A stretch of 24,093 bases of DNA, taken from assembly GCA_943326655.2 (NCBI GenBank), contig CALPUC020000002.1:1-24093 (forward strand). Reading direction: 5' to 3'. Position 1 is the first letter of the stretch. Each line of letters begins with the position of its first letter. Origin of the DNA: Rhodoluna limnophila. GTDB taxonomy: Bacteria > Actinomycetota > Actinomycetes > Actinomycetales > Microbacteriaceae. This document shows, one piece after another, positions 1 to 6,726 of this stretch. Both the position numbers and the translations under genes were made by a program. A model generated the notes under the pieces. The model was given only the letters and a program-made list of their open reading frames with translations, was not told the DNA's origin and ran no database searches.

Positions 1-523
1 GACCGGTTCCGGCGTAGACCACAGCTTCAATTTCGCTGTCTAGGCCGAATGCCGTGTGAATTGCACGCGCGGCGGCGTCCGCTTCATTGATGTCGGTCAC
101 CACGGAGATACGAATCTCCGAGGTAGAAATCATTTCGATGTTCACGCCGGCTTTGGCAAGCGCGTTGAATAGTGTTGCCGAAACGCCCGAGTGAGTTCTC
201 ATGCCGGCACCAACCACAGAAATCTTTCCAATTTCATGGTCAACCTCGAGATTGCGGTAGCCGAGCTTCGACTGGTTGGTCTCAAGCGCAGAAACCACCT
301 TGGCAGCATCACCCTTTGGGAGAGTGAACGAGATGTCGGAAACCTTATCTGCCACGTCAACACCGGTTGCGGTGTTCTGCACGATCATGTCGATGTTGGC
401 GCCGGCCTCTGCCACCACGTTGAATAGTTCGGCCGCCTTACCTGGCAGGTCTGGAATACCAATGACAATAATCTTGGTCTGGCTCTTGTCGGTTGCGACG
501 CCTGAAACTACTGACTCTTCCAT
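1..523 (-). CDS. Predicted aspartate kinase beta subunit from an internal start
   Basis: Within lysC, codon 251 (523-521) is an in-frame ATG preceded by GGAGG at 531-535 with a 7-nt spacer, a better ribosome binding site than that of the full gene. The product would begin MEESVVSGVATDK and hold only the regulatory ACT domains, about 174 aa. In Corynebacterium glutamicum and Bacillus subtilis aspartokinase II, an overlapping in-frame start gives exactly such a beta subunit, forming an alpha2beta2 enzyme; the Corynebacterium beta start is at about residue 250. The position and frame are seen; that the protein is made is inferred. Confidence 0.75.
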   Translation of the reverse strand, partial: MEESVVSGVATDKSQTKIIVIGIPDLPGKAAELFNVVAEAGANIDMIVQNTATGVDVADKVSDISFTLPKGDAAKVVSALETNQSKLGYRNLEVDHEIGKISVVGAGMRTHSGVSATLFNALAKAGVNIEMISTSEIRISVVTDINEADAAARAIHTAFGLDSEIEAVVYAGTG

Positions 524-1273
524 GTTTTCTCCTCCAGTTTTTCCGGAAATAACCCTGGTGCCAGGGTCGTTGCTAAAAGTCGAACGAACTCGCAAGTCGA
601 CATTGTGGCGACGAGCAAATTCAACCGCACGAATGTGCAGAATCTTGGCTCCGGCGGCAGCCAGTTCGAGCATTGATTCAACATCAATGTAGTCGAGCTT
701 TCTGGCAGCCGGAATCTGGCGCGGATCAGCCGTGTAAACGCCATCCACGTCCGAGTAAATCTCGCAAACATCTGCAGCTAGGGCAGCGGCCAGAGCCACG
801 GCAGTGGTGTCTGAGCCACCGCGACCAAGGGTCGTGATGTCTCGTGTTTCACGGTTAAAACCTTGAAAACCAGCAACGATTGCGATGTCGCCCTCGTCTA
901 GAGCTTCACGAATGCGGTCTGGGGAAACCTCGGCAATTCGTGCATCGCCGTGCTTAGCATCGGTAACAATTCCAGCTTGAGAGCCGGTGAAAGATCTTGA
1001 TGAAGCTCCTGCGGCATTTATTGCTAGGGCTAGCAAAGCCATCGAAATTCTCTCGCCAGAGGTAAGCAGCATGTCTAGTTCTCGAGGGCTTGGGTTATCG
1101 GTTACCTGATTCGCTAAATCCATTAGTTCGTCGGTGGTGTCGCCCATGGCAGACACTACAACCACAACCTGATTACCTGCTCGCTGGGTCTCAATTACGC
1201 GCTTCGCCACGTGCTTAATCTTGTCGGCGTCGCCAACAGATGAACCACCGAACTTTTGCACGATAAGAGCCAA
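1..1273 (-). CDS. lysC: Aspartate kinase (partial, last codons beyond left edge)
   Basis: Phosphorylates L-aspartate, the first step to lysine, threonine, methionine and diaminopimelate; cytoplasmic. The reading frame is open and in phase from 1273 to base 1. It starts LALIVQKFGGSS, with the KFGGSS kinase motif at about residues 7-12, continues through FTGSQAGIVTD, VAGFQGFNRETRD and TLGRGGSDTTAVALAA, and ends ...EAVVYAGTG at the window edge, which matches the end of the Corynebacterium enzyme as I recall it (about 421 aa), so only one or two codons are missing. The start is TTG at 1273, chosen because AGGAG lies 7 nt upstream and MALxVQK is the family N terminus. Two ACT domains occupy roughly the last 170 residues, where concerted Lys/Thr feedback acts in relatives. 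It lies 57 bp after recR on the same strand. Confidence 0.95.
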   Translation of the reverse strand, partial: MALIVQKFGGSSVGDADKIKHVAKRVIETQRAGNQVVVVVSAMGDTTDELMDLANQVTDNPSPRELDMLLTSGERISMALLALAINAAGASSRSFTGSQAGIVTDAKHGDARIAEVSPDRIREALDEGDIAIVAGFQGFNRETRDITTLGRGGSDTTAVALAAALAADVCEIYSDVDGVYTADPRQIPAARKLDYIDVESMLELAAAGAKILHIRAVEFARRHNVDLRVRSTFSNDPGTRVISGKTGGENMEESVVSGVATDKSQTKIIVIGIPDLPGKAAELFNVVAEAGANIDMIVQNTATGVDVADKVSDISFTLPKGDAAKVVSALETNQSKLGYRNLEVDHEIGKISVVGAGMRTHSGVSATLFNALAKAGVNIEMISTSEIRISVVTDINEADAAARAIHTAFGLDSEIEAVVYAGTG

Positions 1274-1314
1274 GGCTGTACTCCTAGGGAAGGAACTTAC
1301 AGGGGAATTTTATA

Positions 1315-1320
1315 ATTCTA
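1315..1320 (-). promoter_or_regulatory. Possible -10 box for lysC
   Basis: The 57-bp recR-lysC gap contains TAGAAT on the minus strand in an AT-rich stretch (1308-1320). This could give lysC its own transcript with a leader of about 35 nt. No convincing -35 box was found, so lysC may also be read from dnaX-recR. Confidence 0.3.
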
Positions 1321-1330
1321 GCCGATTGAC

Positions 1331-1927
1331 TTAGTTTGCTGGTCGGCGGCCTGAAAAAGCGCGACCCAGAGTTACTTCGTCGGCGTATTCCAGGTCTCCG
1401 CCAACGGGCAAGCCGGAAGCCAAACGGGTAACGGTAATCCCCAGACTGGCCAGCATTCGTGAGAGGTAAGTTGCCGTTGCCTCGCCCTCGAGGTTTGGGT
1501 CGGTAGCGATGATAACTTCCTGAATGTTCGGGTCAGACAGACGAGTCATGAGTTCTTTGATTCGCAGTTGATCTGGGCCAATACCCTCGATCGGGCTTAT
1601 CGCTCCCCCGAGCACGTGGTAGAGACCACGAAACTCTCTGGTGCGCTCGATGGCCTGCACATCTTTTGACTCTTCAACTACGCAGATCGAGGTTCGGCTG
1701 CGGCGTTCATCTCGGCAAATGTTGCACTTTTCCTGCTCAGACACGTTTCCGCAGATTTCGCAGAATCGCACGCGTTCCTTTACCTCAATCAAAACCCGAG
1801 CCAAACGCTCGGCTAGGTCGTCTTCGGTCTGTAGCAGGTGAAAAGCGATTCGCTGAGCGGATTTCGGGCCCACCCCGGGCAAACGCCCTAGTTCATCGAT
1901 GAGTTCCTGAACAACGCCTTCGTACAT
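1331..1927 (-). CDS. recR: Recombination mediator protein RecR
   Basis: Acts with RecF/RecO to load RecA on gapped DNA. 198 aa, the usual length. In order: helix-hairpin-helix LGRLPGVGPKSAQR (13-26), a four-cysteine zinc finger C56-C59 and C68-C71, a Toprim domain from about residue 80 (VVEESKDV), and the conserved Walker-like segment DPNLEGEATATYL near 162-174. Its ATG shares one base with the dnaX stop (TAATG), so it is translationally coupled to dnaX. The ybaB/ebfC gene often found between dnaX and recR in other bacteria is absent here. Identification is secure. Confidence 0.97.
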   Translation of the reverse strand: MYEGVVQELIDELGRLPGVGPKSAQRIAFHLLQTEDDLAERLARVLIEVKERVRFCEICGNVSEQEKCNICRDERRSRTSICVVEESKDVQAIERTREFRGLYHVLGGAISPIEGIGPDQLRIKELMTRLSDPNIQEVIIATDPNLEGEATATYLSRMLASLGITVTRLASGLPVGGDLEYADEVTLGRAFSGRRPAN

Positions 1928-3645
1928 TAGTCGTCCAGTGGTTCTGCGCCGAGGATTTCACGGAGCAACGATTCACCGTAGCGTGCCTCTTCGTCGACTT
2001 TGGTGTTTCTAGACTCTGGGGCTGCTTTCTTCTCTGGCTCAGACTCCACCTCTGGCTCTGGCTCTGGCTCTGGCTCCACTGCCACCACCGGGCTTGATGC
2101 AGTTACCGGAGCCTCAGCCTTCACTTCCATCAAAGGCTTGAATTTGAACACCACTCCAAACTCATTCTCAATGGCCTTGCGCAGAACATCTGGGGCCCCA
2201 ACTTCACCTTTGAAGTTCTCCAGGTCGTAGTTGCTGGCAAATCGAAGGGTTAGAACATCTCCCTCAACAGCCATGACATCGATGGCATACGCCACCATGT
2301 AGGCACGCTTAGACTTCTTGGCAACTTCGTCGAGGATGCGCTGCCAAGACTCTCTTACCTGAGCAATAGTTATGCCGGTGGCAACCACGTCGATTGGAGT
2401 TGTTGGCGTGGCCGCTTCAACTACCGGAACCGCTGCAGTCGGGTTGGTCTTCGCAATCACAGGCGCCGCCGGAGCTTCTCCACCAATTCCGATTCGACGT
2501 TCTAAACGTTCGATGCGAGCTAGCGAACCAATTTCGGTGGCATTAGCTGCTGGCACCAAAATCTTGGCGCACATCAATTCGAGGTGGAGCTTTGGGCTAG
2601 TTGCACCGGTCATGCTGGTGAGTGACTCACTAACCGAAGCAGCCGCATGGGCCAGCTCGGCTCGGCCGAACTTGGCGGCCTGCTCTTGCAAGCGAGCCAA
2701 CATTGCATCGCTAATGCCTCGCAGAACCGACTTCGCATCTAGACCAACGGAATCAACCAGAATCAGATCACGCAAGCGTTCGAGAAGATCCTCCACGAAC
2801 TGGCGCGGGTCTTGTCCGCTCTGAATAATCTTGTCTACCGACTGAAAAACCAGAGCCGAATCGCCAATTGCCAAACCTTCAACGGTTTCATCTAGCACTG
2901 AGTCTGGGGTGTACCCGAGCAACGCTACTGCGCGCTCGTAGGTGACCTTGCCGTCTTCTGAGCCGGCAATCAGTTGATCTAGTAGCGAAAGTGAGTCTCG
3001 AACCGAGCCACCGCCGGAGCGAACCACGAGCGAGAGCACGCCGGGCGCAATCTCTACTTTCTCACTGATACAAAGTTCCTCTAGGTAATCGAGTAACTGT
3101 GCCGGTGGAACCAAACGGAACGGGTAGTGGTGTGTTCTGGAGCGAATGGTTGCGATAACTTTTTCAGGCTCGGTTGTGGCGAAAATAAACTTCACGTGGG
3201 CCGGTGGTTCTTCAACAATTTTCAGTAGTGCGTTGAAACCCTGCGCGGTGACCATATGAGCCTCGTCGAGGATGAAAATCTTGAAGCGATCGCGGGCTGG
3301 GGCAAATAGCGCACGCTCCCGCAAATCACGAGCATCGTCGACACCGTTGTGAGATGCAGCGTCAATTTCGACCACGTCTAGCGATCCACTGCCGTTTCGA
3401 GCCAGCTCAATACAGCTTGGGCACTTACCGCAGGGAGTGTCGGTTGGGCCTTCAGCGCAGTTTAGGCAGCGAGCCAGGATTCGAGCAGAAGTGGTTTTTC
3501 CGCAACCGCGTGGGCCAGAGAAAAGGTAGGCGTGATTCACTTTGTCGGCCCGAAGGGCTGCCATCAATGGCGCAGTTACCTGAGATTGACCGATTAACTC
3601 GGCAAAGGTTTCAGGGCGATAGCGGCGATAAAGTGCGGTACTCAC
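1927..3645 (-). CDS. dnaX: DNA polymerase III subunit gamma/tau
   Basis: Clamp-loader ATPase of the replisome. 572 aa. Walker A GPRGCGKT at 44-51, zinc-binding cysteines C63, C72, C75 and C78, Walker B ILDEAH (125-130), sensor segment FIFATTEPEKV and the SRT arginine region near 168-171. These are followed by the lid/collar domains, a proline/alanine-rich linker from about 385, a DUF-like tau domain, and a Glu-Pro repeat near residue 530 encoded by a 6-bp repeat (about 2046-2077). The start is GTG at 3645. It has no well-placed Shine-Dalgarno, but TAGGCT ends 6 nt before the GTG, so the mRNA is probably leaderless. No programmed frameshift signal for a gamma form was recognised. Downstream recR overlaps by one base. 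Confidence 0.97.
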   Translation of the reverse strand: MSTALYRRYRPETFAELIGQSQVTAPLMAALRADKVNHAYLFSGPRGCGKTTSARILARCLNCAEGPTDTPCGKCPSCIELARNGSGSLDVVEIDAASHNGVDDARDLRERALFAPARDRFKIFILDEAHMVTAQGFNALLKIVEEPPAHVKFIFATTEPEKVIATIRSRTHHYPFRLVPPAQLLDYLEELCISEKVEIAPGVLSLVVRSGGGSVRDSLSLLDQLIAGSEDGKVTYERAVALLGYTPDSVLDETVEGLAIGDSALVFQSVDKIIQSGQDPRQFVEDLLERLRDLILVDSVGLDAKSVLRGISDAMLARLQEQAAKFGRAELAHAAASVSESLTSMTGATSPKLHLELMCAKILVPAANATEIGSLARIERLERRIGIGGEAPAAPVIAKTNPTAAVPVVEAATPTTPIDVVATGITIAQVRESWQRILDEVAKKSKRAYMVAYAIDVMAVEGDVLTLRFASNYDLENFKGEVGAPDVLRKAIENEFGVVFKFKPLMEVKAEAPVTASSPVVAVEPEPEPEPEVESEPEKKAAPESRNTKVDEEARYGESLLREILGAEPLDD

Positions 3646-3651
3646 AGATAG

Positions 3652-3657
3652 AGCCTA
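3652..3657 (-). promoter_or_regulatory. -10 box of dnaX, leaderless arrangement
   Basis: TAGGCT, then six bases, then the GTG start at 3645. The spacing places transcription start on the G of the start codon. No clear -35 box is visible. Confidence 0.45.
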
Positions 3658-3691
3658 ACCCTTCCCCCCGACAGCAAATCGAAAGATAAAA

Positions 3692-3781
3692 GAACTCCCC
3701 GCACACCCGCCAGAGCCCAGTTACCCTTGCTATCTTTCGATCCTGGGGGAGTTAGCCGAGGTGGCGCCGCACGGGGAGTCC
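3692..3781 (-). ncRNA. ffs: Signal recognition particle RNA, small (4.5S-type)
   Basis: Binds Ffh to target membrane proteins to the translocon. The minus strand folds into one long hairpin. Its ends GGACUCCCC and GGGGAGUUC pair perfectly (3781-3773 with 3700-3692), and the tip carries the conserved SRP core: GGAUCGAAAGAUAGCAAGGG (3743-3724), with a GAAA tetraloop and the AGCAAGG asymmetric-loop strand, followed by UAACUGGGCUCUGGCGGGUG. Length is about 90 nt, typical of the short actinobacterial form without an Alu domain. Location just upstream of dnaX is common in actinobacteria. A U run at 3691-3688 follows the stem and can serve as its terminator. TAGAAT at 3794-3789 is a plausible -10 box about 7 nt before the 5' end. 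Confidence 0.92.
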
Positions 3782-3831
3782 AGCCCTAATTCTACCCGCG
3801 AAAAACGGCTAGAAATATAACTGTGGACGGC

Positions 3832-4182
3832 TTAGTCGTCGTCCTCATCTTCGTACTCGTCTTCGTCTTCGTCTTCGTCTTCGTCTTCGTCTTCGTCGTC
3901 GTCTTCATCCTCGTCGTCTTCATACTCAACGTCGTCGTCATCGTCATCGGTTTTGTCGCCAGGACCAAAGCTTGGTGGCGTCAGCGGAACCGCAGGAGTT
4001 GGCTCGGGCGTTACGACGACTGGAGCCTCGGTTGTCAGATCAGCTGGGACAGTGGTTTCTTCAGTTGAAGAAGTTGGGGATAGCGCCGGAGTCTCCGACT
4101 GAGCAAAACTGCCCAACGGCACCATCGCGCCAGCGCCGATGATTAGGCCACCGGCAAGTGCTGAAACTACGTTGATCTTCAT
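3832..4182 (-). CDS. Secreted protein with repetitive acidic C-terminal tail, unknown function
   Basis: 116 aa, not recognised as a family. The N terminus has a lysine, a hydrophobic stretch (VVSALAGGLIIGAGAMVPL) and a likely signal-peptidase site after GSFA (about residue 27). A Ser/Thr/Pro-rich spacer follows (residues about 28-75), then a tail of some 40 residues made almost only of Asp and Glu with a few Tyr. Part of the tail comes from a perfect hexanucleotide repeat. The start ATG at 4182 is supported by AAAGGA about 10 nt upstream. Such tails can bind Ca2+ or other cations or basic proteins at the cell surface; that is inference. It lies between ffs and a divergent membrane-protein gene and looks monocistronic. 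Confidence 0.75.
   Translation of the reverse strand: MKINVVSALAGGLIIGAGAMVPLGSFAQSETPALSPTSSTEETTVPADLTTEAPVVVTPEPTPAVPLTPPSFGPGDKTDDDDDDVEYEDDEDEDDDEDEDEDEDEDEDEYEDEDDD
3861..3896. repeat. Hexanucleotide tandem repeat (cttcgt)x6
   Basis: Six perfect copies of CTTCGT on the plus strand, with partial copies on both sides, encode alternating Asp-Glu in the acidic tail of the minus-strand gene. Because the unit is 6 bp, gain or loss of copies keeps the frame and only changes tail length. Confidence 0.95.
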
Positions 4183-4193
4183 GAAATCTCTTT

Positions 4194-4220
4194 CCTTTAG
4201 GTGTTATTCGATACCTAAGG
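4194..4220. promoter_or_regulatory. Inverted repeat in the leader of the acidic-protein gene
   Basis: CCTTTAGGT (4194-4202) and ACCTAAGG (4213-4220) form an imperfect inverted repeat with a 10-nt loop. On the minus strand its 3' arm contains AAAGGA, the presumed ribosome binding site, so the hairpin could mask translation. It could equally be a DNA operator. Confidence 0.4.
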
Positions 4221-4293
4221 TTCTCTCCTGTAACTGTAAACAATCTCAACGTTACCTGTGAAATTGCCTACAGAAAAAACTCTCCGTCACACA

Positions 4294-4299
4294 TAGGGT
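4294..4299 (+). promoter_or_regulatory. -10 box of the Pr6Pr gene, leaderless arrangement
   Basis: TAGGGT, then TGTGTC, then ATG at 4306; no Shine-Dalgarno. The hexamer is flanked by ACACA and TGTGT, a small inverted repeat. Confidence 0.4.
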
Positions 4300-4305
4300 T
4301 GTGTC

Positions 4306-4947
4306 ATGAGAAAAATTCTTCCATACCTAAGGCTTGCCACTGCATTCGCGTTAGCGCTTTCCGTCGTCTGGCAGGTCACCGACCGACTGATCAACAACTT
4401 ATTTCGCCCTGGTGAATACTTTGCCTACTTCACCATCCAGACCAGCATTATTGCTGCAGTGGTGCTAGCGGCGGCTGGTGTTCGAGAACTCCAAGGCAAA
4501 GCCGACACAAAAGCACTTAACCTTGCCAAACTGAGCGTTAGCTCCTACGCAATCGTTGTCGCAGTCGTTTACAACGCCCTACTGCGCGGCACTGTCGTTC
4601 AACCTGGCGAACCAGACTACGGCTATGTCTGGCCGGTACTGCCGAATGAAATCCTGCACGTTTGGGCACCAATCTTCATCGTGCTCGACTTCGCTCTAAC
4701 CAAAACCACAACGAAGCTAAAGTTCAAGCAAATCTTCTGGATTCTAGCTTTCCCAATGGCTTGGCTGAGCTTCACCATCATCCGCGGCATCCTCACCGAC
4801 TGGTGGGCCTACTGGTTCCTAAACCCTAACCTCGAAGCTGGCGTAGGTGGAGTGGCGGTTTTCATCATGATTATCGTCGTCTTCGGCCTGGCATCGGCAA
4901 GCATCTCGCTTGGACTAAACAAACTCATCACCAAAGCCAAAGCCTAA
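4306..4947 (+). CDS. Pr6Pr family integral membrane protein
   Basis: 213 aa with about six predicted transmembrane helices. Features are typical of the Pr6Pr family as I know it: an early YFAYFTIQTSI segment, the loop LLRGTVV, the NEILHVWAPIFIVLDF helix (N-x3-H region), and a late IIRG...WWAYWFLNP segment. The biochemical role of this family is not established; it is related in topology to FAR-17a/AIG1-type proteins. The ATG at 4306 is directly preceded by a -10-like box and lacks a ribosome binding site, so the gene is probably read from a leaderless mRNA. It is divergent from the acidic secreted protein and ends 37 bp before tRNA-Ser. Confidence 0.8.
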   Translation: MRKILPYLRLATAFALALSVVWQVTDRLINNLFRPGEYFAYFTIQTSIIAAVVLAAAGVRELQGKADTKALNLAKLSVSSYAIVVAVVYNALLRGTVVQPGEPDYGYVWPVLPNEILHVWAPIFIVLDFALTKTTTKLKFKQIFWILAFPMAWLSFTIIRGILTDWWAYWFLNPNLEAGVGGVAVFIMIIVVFGLASASISLGLNKLITKAKA

Positions 4948-4984
4948 AGTCGGTAAACTTGAAAAGTTGCCTCGAGCAACTCCA

Positions 4985-5069
4985 GGAGAATTCGCCTAGT
5001 GGCCTATGGCGCCAGCTTGGAAAGTTGGTTGGGTGCAAGCCCTCATGGGTTCGAATCCCATATTCTCCG
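4985..5069 (+). tRNA. tRNA-Ser (anticodon GGA)
   Basis: Acceptor stem GGAGAAT (4985-4991) pairs with ATTCTCC (5062-5068), with discriminator G at 5069 as usual for serine. The anticodon stem CCAGC/GTTGG (5012-5016, 5024-5028) encloses loop TTGGAAA with anticodon GGA at 5019-5021. A long variable arm follows, and the T loop is GGTTCGAATCC. The CCA end is not encoded. It reads UCC and UCU codons. Confidence 0.96.
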
Positions 5070-5072
5070 CGA

Positions 5073-5182
5073 GGTCCGAGCGAGTCGAAAGACTCGGTGA
5101 CCGAAGCCACCACTGGTGTGTAAAAACATCAGGTGTTCACTAATGAGACAGTGAAAAACCCTCTGAGAAATCAGAGGGTTTT
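5073..5182 (+). ncRNA. Candidate structured RNA downstream of tRNA-Ser
   Basis: Four consecutive hairpins fill the non-coding stretch after the tRNA. H1: CGAGTC-GAAA-GACTCG (5081-5096) with outer GGTC/GACC pairing (5073-5076, 5099-5102). H2: CTGGTGT/ACATCAG with a GTAAAA loop (5113-5132, one G-U). H3: TTCACT/AGTGAA (5136-5155). H4: the terminator. This order suggests a processed tRNA trailer or an independent small RNA of about 110 nt. No known RNA family was recognised. Confidence 0.4.
5155..5182. terminator. Intrinsic terminator after tRNA-Ser, bidirectional
   Basis: A 12-bp stem AAAACCCTCTGA / TCAGAGGGTTTT with a GAAA loop. It is T-rich on both strands, so it can end the tRNA transcript and also the minus-strand operon whose last gene stops at 5225. 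Confidence 0.88.
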
Positions 5183-5224
5183 GTCATTTCCTGGATTCAG
5201 ATTCTGAACTAGATTCGAGGCAAC

Positions 5225-5593
5225 TTAGCGGATTGTTAGGATTTGGCTTCCTGACGCTCTGAATATGGTGATCAACGTTGCAATATGAAACGCCGCGATG
5301 ACAAGATTACTGATTACCACAGGGTGGCTTATCTCTCCGACTGTGAAAGGTGTGGTGACCTTGTAGATGACTTGCACTAAGAGAAGTGCCGCCACTAAGG
5401 CCGGAGCTGGAAGAAACAATAGGGCGACCGACACTATAAGTATTGCGAAATAGATTGACATCAGAATTCCGCGAGCTGGAGAGAATGATCCCCAAGTTTC
5501 GTCGACTATCGGCGCTTTGACAAACATGAGCACAATGATTGGCAAGAGAACCAAGGTGTTTAGTGCAAGCGAAATATAGATCATGGTTTTCAT
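5225..5593 (-). CDS. Small integral membrane protein, unknown
   Basis: 122 aa, about four hydrophobic helices (residues roughly 5-25, 43-60, 62-82, 92-112). No family recognised with confidence and no catalytic motif visible. The ATG at 5593 directly abuts the TAA of the DUF4188 gene (zero spacing), and GGAG lies about 10 nt upstream inside that gene, so the two are translated from one mRNA. As the last gene of the TetR operon it likely shares its control. A role in transport or stress tolerance would be a guess. Confidence 0.7.
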   Translation of the reverse strand: MKTMIYISLALNTLVLLPIIVLMFVKAPIVDETWGSFSPARGILMSIYFAILIVSVALLFLPAPALVAALLLVQVIYKVTTPFTVGEISHPVVISNLVIAAFHIATLITIFRASGSQILTIR

Positions 5594-6064
5594 TTATTGA
5601 TCTCCTAATCTTTCTTTTGCCGACTTGAACTTACCGACGGCTGGGACTAGATCGGCCACCTTTCCAAATCCAAAGGTTGGCATATTGACGTACATGTTTT
5701 CACTGTTCCCTTTTTGCACAAGATAGGTTTCGTGCCAAATTCCCACGGCATCGGATTTTGCGGCCGCTTGATTGAATGCTCGCCAAGCTGGGAGGTGTTC
5801 GGAATCCTTGGCTTTTGCGTACTCCAATAGTTTTTCAGAGCTCTCCCAGTACTGAACCAGTATCAGCGTGCGACTAAACCACATTTCATAGGATTTGAAG
5901 CCAAGGCTTGGATTCTTGTAAAGCTCCGGGAGCATTTTCCCCATGGCCATGAAAACAGGAACCCACTTTCGAAAGGCGAGCGGATTGTTGATTCGCATTC
6001 CGATGAGAAAAACTACAAAATCGCCTTGTGCTGGCGCGGTCATGCGACCTTTATTTATCTTCAT
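5594..6064 (-). CDS. DUF4188 domain protein (monooxygenase-like fold)
   Basis: 156 aa. Matches my recollection of DUF4188: early DFVVFLIGMRINNPLAFRKWVPVF, then ELYKNPSLGFKSYEMWFSRTLILVQYWES, AWRAFNQ, GIWHETYLV and NMPTFGFGK near the end. Members resemble ABM/heme-degrading monooxygenase ferredoxin-like folds, but their reaction is not established. A longer reading to 6199 is possible, but ATG at 6064 is preferred: its ATGA overlaps the TetR stop (6063-6061), and the family similarity begins just after it. The longer N terminus would lie inside the tetR frame. It is coupled to tetR upstream and to a membrane protein downstream. Confidence 0.8.
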   Translation of the reverse strand: MKINKGRMTAPAQGDFVVFLIGMRINNPLAFRKWVPVFMAMGKMLPELYKNPSLGFKSYEMWFSRTLILVQYWESSEKLLEYAKAKDSEHLPAWRAFNQAAAKSDAVGIWHETYLVQKGNSENMYVNMPTFGFGKVADLVPAVGKFKSAKERLGDQ

Positions 6065-6666
6065 CTGTTTTGGACACCTTCTCCAACAATTCCCGACCAA
6101 ATTCGATCCAAGAGATTGCTTATGACTTGTTCTGTGGCTTTTGGTCTCATTGGGTCTTTTCCCCCAGCAAGAGTTGCATAACCGTGAACTGCAGCCCACG
6201 CGAAGGCGCTTACGTGCTCCACTTCACTTGCGTCGATTAATCCTTCGGTGCAAAGATCGAGGATTGAATCCTGAAACACCAGCCATGCAGATGGGCTGTC
6301 TTCACGCTTGGGCGGTGCATCGCAAGCCGTAAAAGCCACGGCAAATAGCCCGGGTTCATCGAGTGCGAATTGAATGTAGGCTCTTCCGACTGCTTGAAAG
6401 CGATTCTTCACGCCCGCTTGACGTGAAATGGCTTCTATCATTTGCCTGGCCATTTCCTCACGGCCTAATTGTGAGATGTTCGCCTTCAAACTCTCGCCGC
6501 TTGGGAAATGACGATAAACCGCCATCGGAGATACCTGAACTTCTTTGGCGAGCGAATTCACACCTAAATTTCTAGACCCGGTACCCCTAGCCTCCTGAAA
6601 GCCAGCAACCAAAAGAGCTTGCTCTAAATTGCCGTGGTGATAAGTTTTTGTCTTGATGTTTGCCAT
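6061..6666 (-). CDS. TetR family transcriptional regulator (WHG-type C-terminal domain)
   Basis: 201 aa. The N-terminal helix-turn-helix spans about residues 10-60: YHHGNLEQALL, then SLAKEVQVSPMAVYRHFPSGESL, a clear recognition helix. YHHGN followed by a C-terminal domain with FALDEPGLFAVAF and FAWAAVHGYATL is typical of TetR proteins with the WHG/TetR_C_33 ligand domain. It heads a minus-strand operon with DUF4188 and a membrane protein, and is divergent from an NAD-dependent epimerase-like gene. TATACT ends 6 nt before its ATG (leaderless), and a perfect 8-bp inverted repeat overlaps this box, so it probably represses itself and the divergent gene. The ligand is unknown. Confidence 0.9.
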   Translation of the reverse strand: MANIKTKTYHHGNLEQALLVAGFQEARGTGSRNLGVNSLAKEVQVSPMAVYRHFPSGESLKANISQLGREEMARQMIEAISRQAGVKNRFQAVGRAYIQFALDEPGLFAVAFTACDAPPKREDSPSAWLVFQDSILDLCTEGLIDASEVEHVSAFAWAAVHGYATLAGGKDPMRPKATEQVISNLLDRIWSGIVGEGVQNR

Positions 6667-6675
6667 GTTGCTAGT

Positions 6676-6700
6676 ATAAACATTACTTAACTATGTTTAT
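6676..6700. promoter_or_regulatory. Probable TetR operator and divergent promoter region
   Basis: ATAAACAT (6676-6683) and ATGTTTAT (6693-6700) form a perfect 8-bp inverted repeat with a 9-bp spacer, a size usual for TetR operators. Its left arm overlaps the minus-strand -10 box TATACT (6678-6673). Its right arm overlaps TATGTT, a possible plus-strand -10 box for the epimerase gene. Confidence 0.7.
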
Positions 6701-6726
6701 TGGATACACATTGCTTGGAGGAAATC

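Noticed and set aside
1331..3645. Missing or broken ybaB gene between dnaX and recR
   Set aside because: The one-base overlap leaves no room and no remnant. Direct dnaX-recR linkage appears to be a normal arrangement for this lineage.
3823..4068. Plus-strand open frame with a long Val/Phe/Leu repeat opposite the acidic tail
   Set aside because: It is only the complement of the Asp/Glu hexamer repeat. It lacks a promoter or ribosome binding site and breaks into unlikely sequence afterwards.
6065..6199. Extended N terminus for the DUF4188 protein
   Set aside because: The extra residues lie entirely inside tetR in another frame, are Cys/Arg-rich and unlike the family. The ATGA overlap at 6064 is the natural start.
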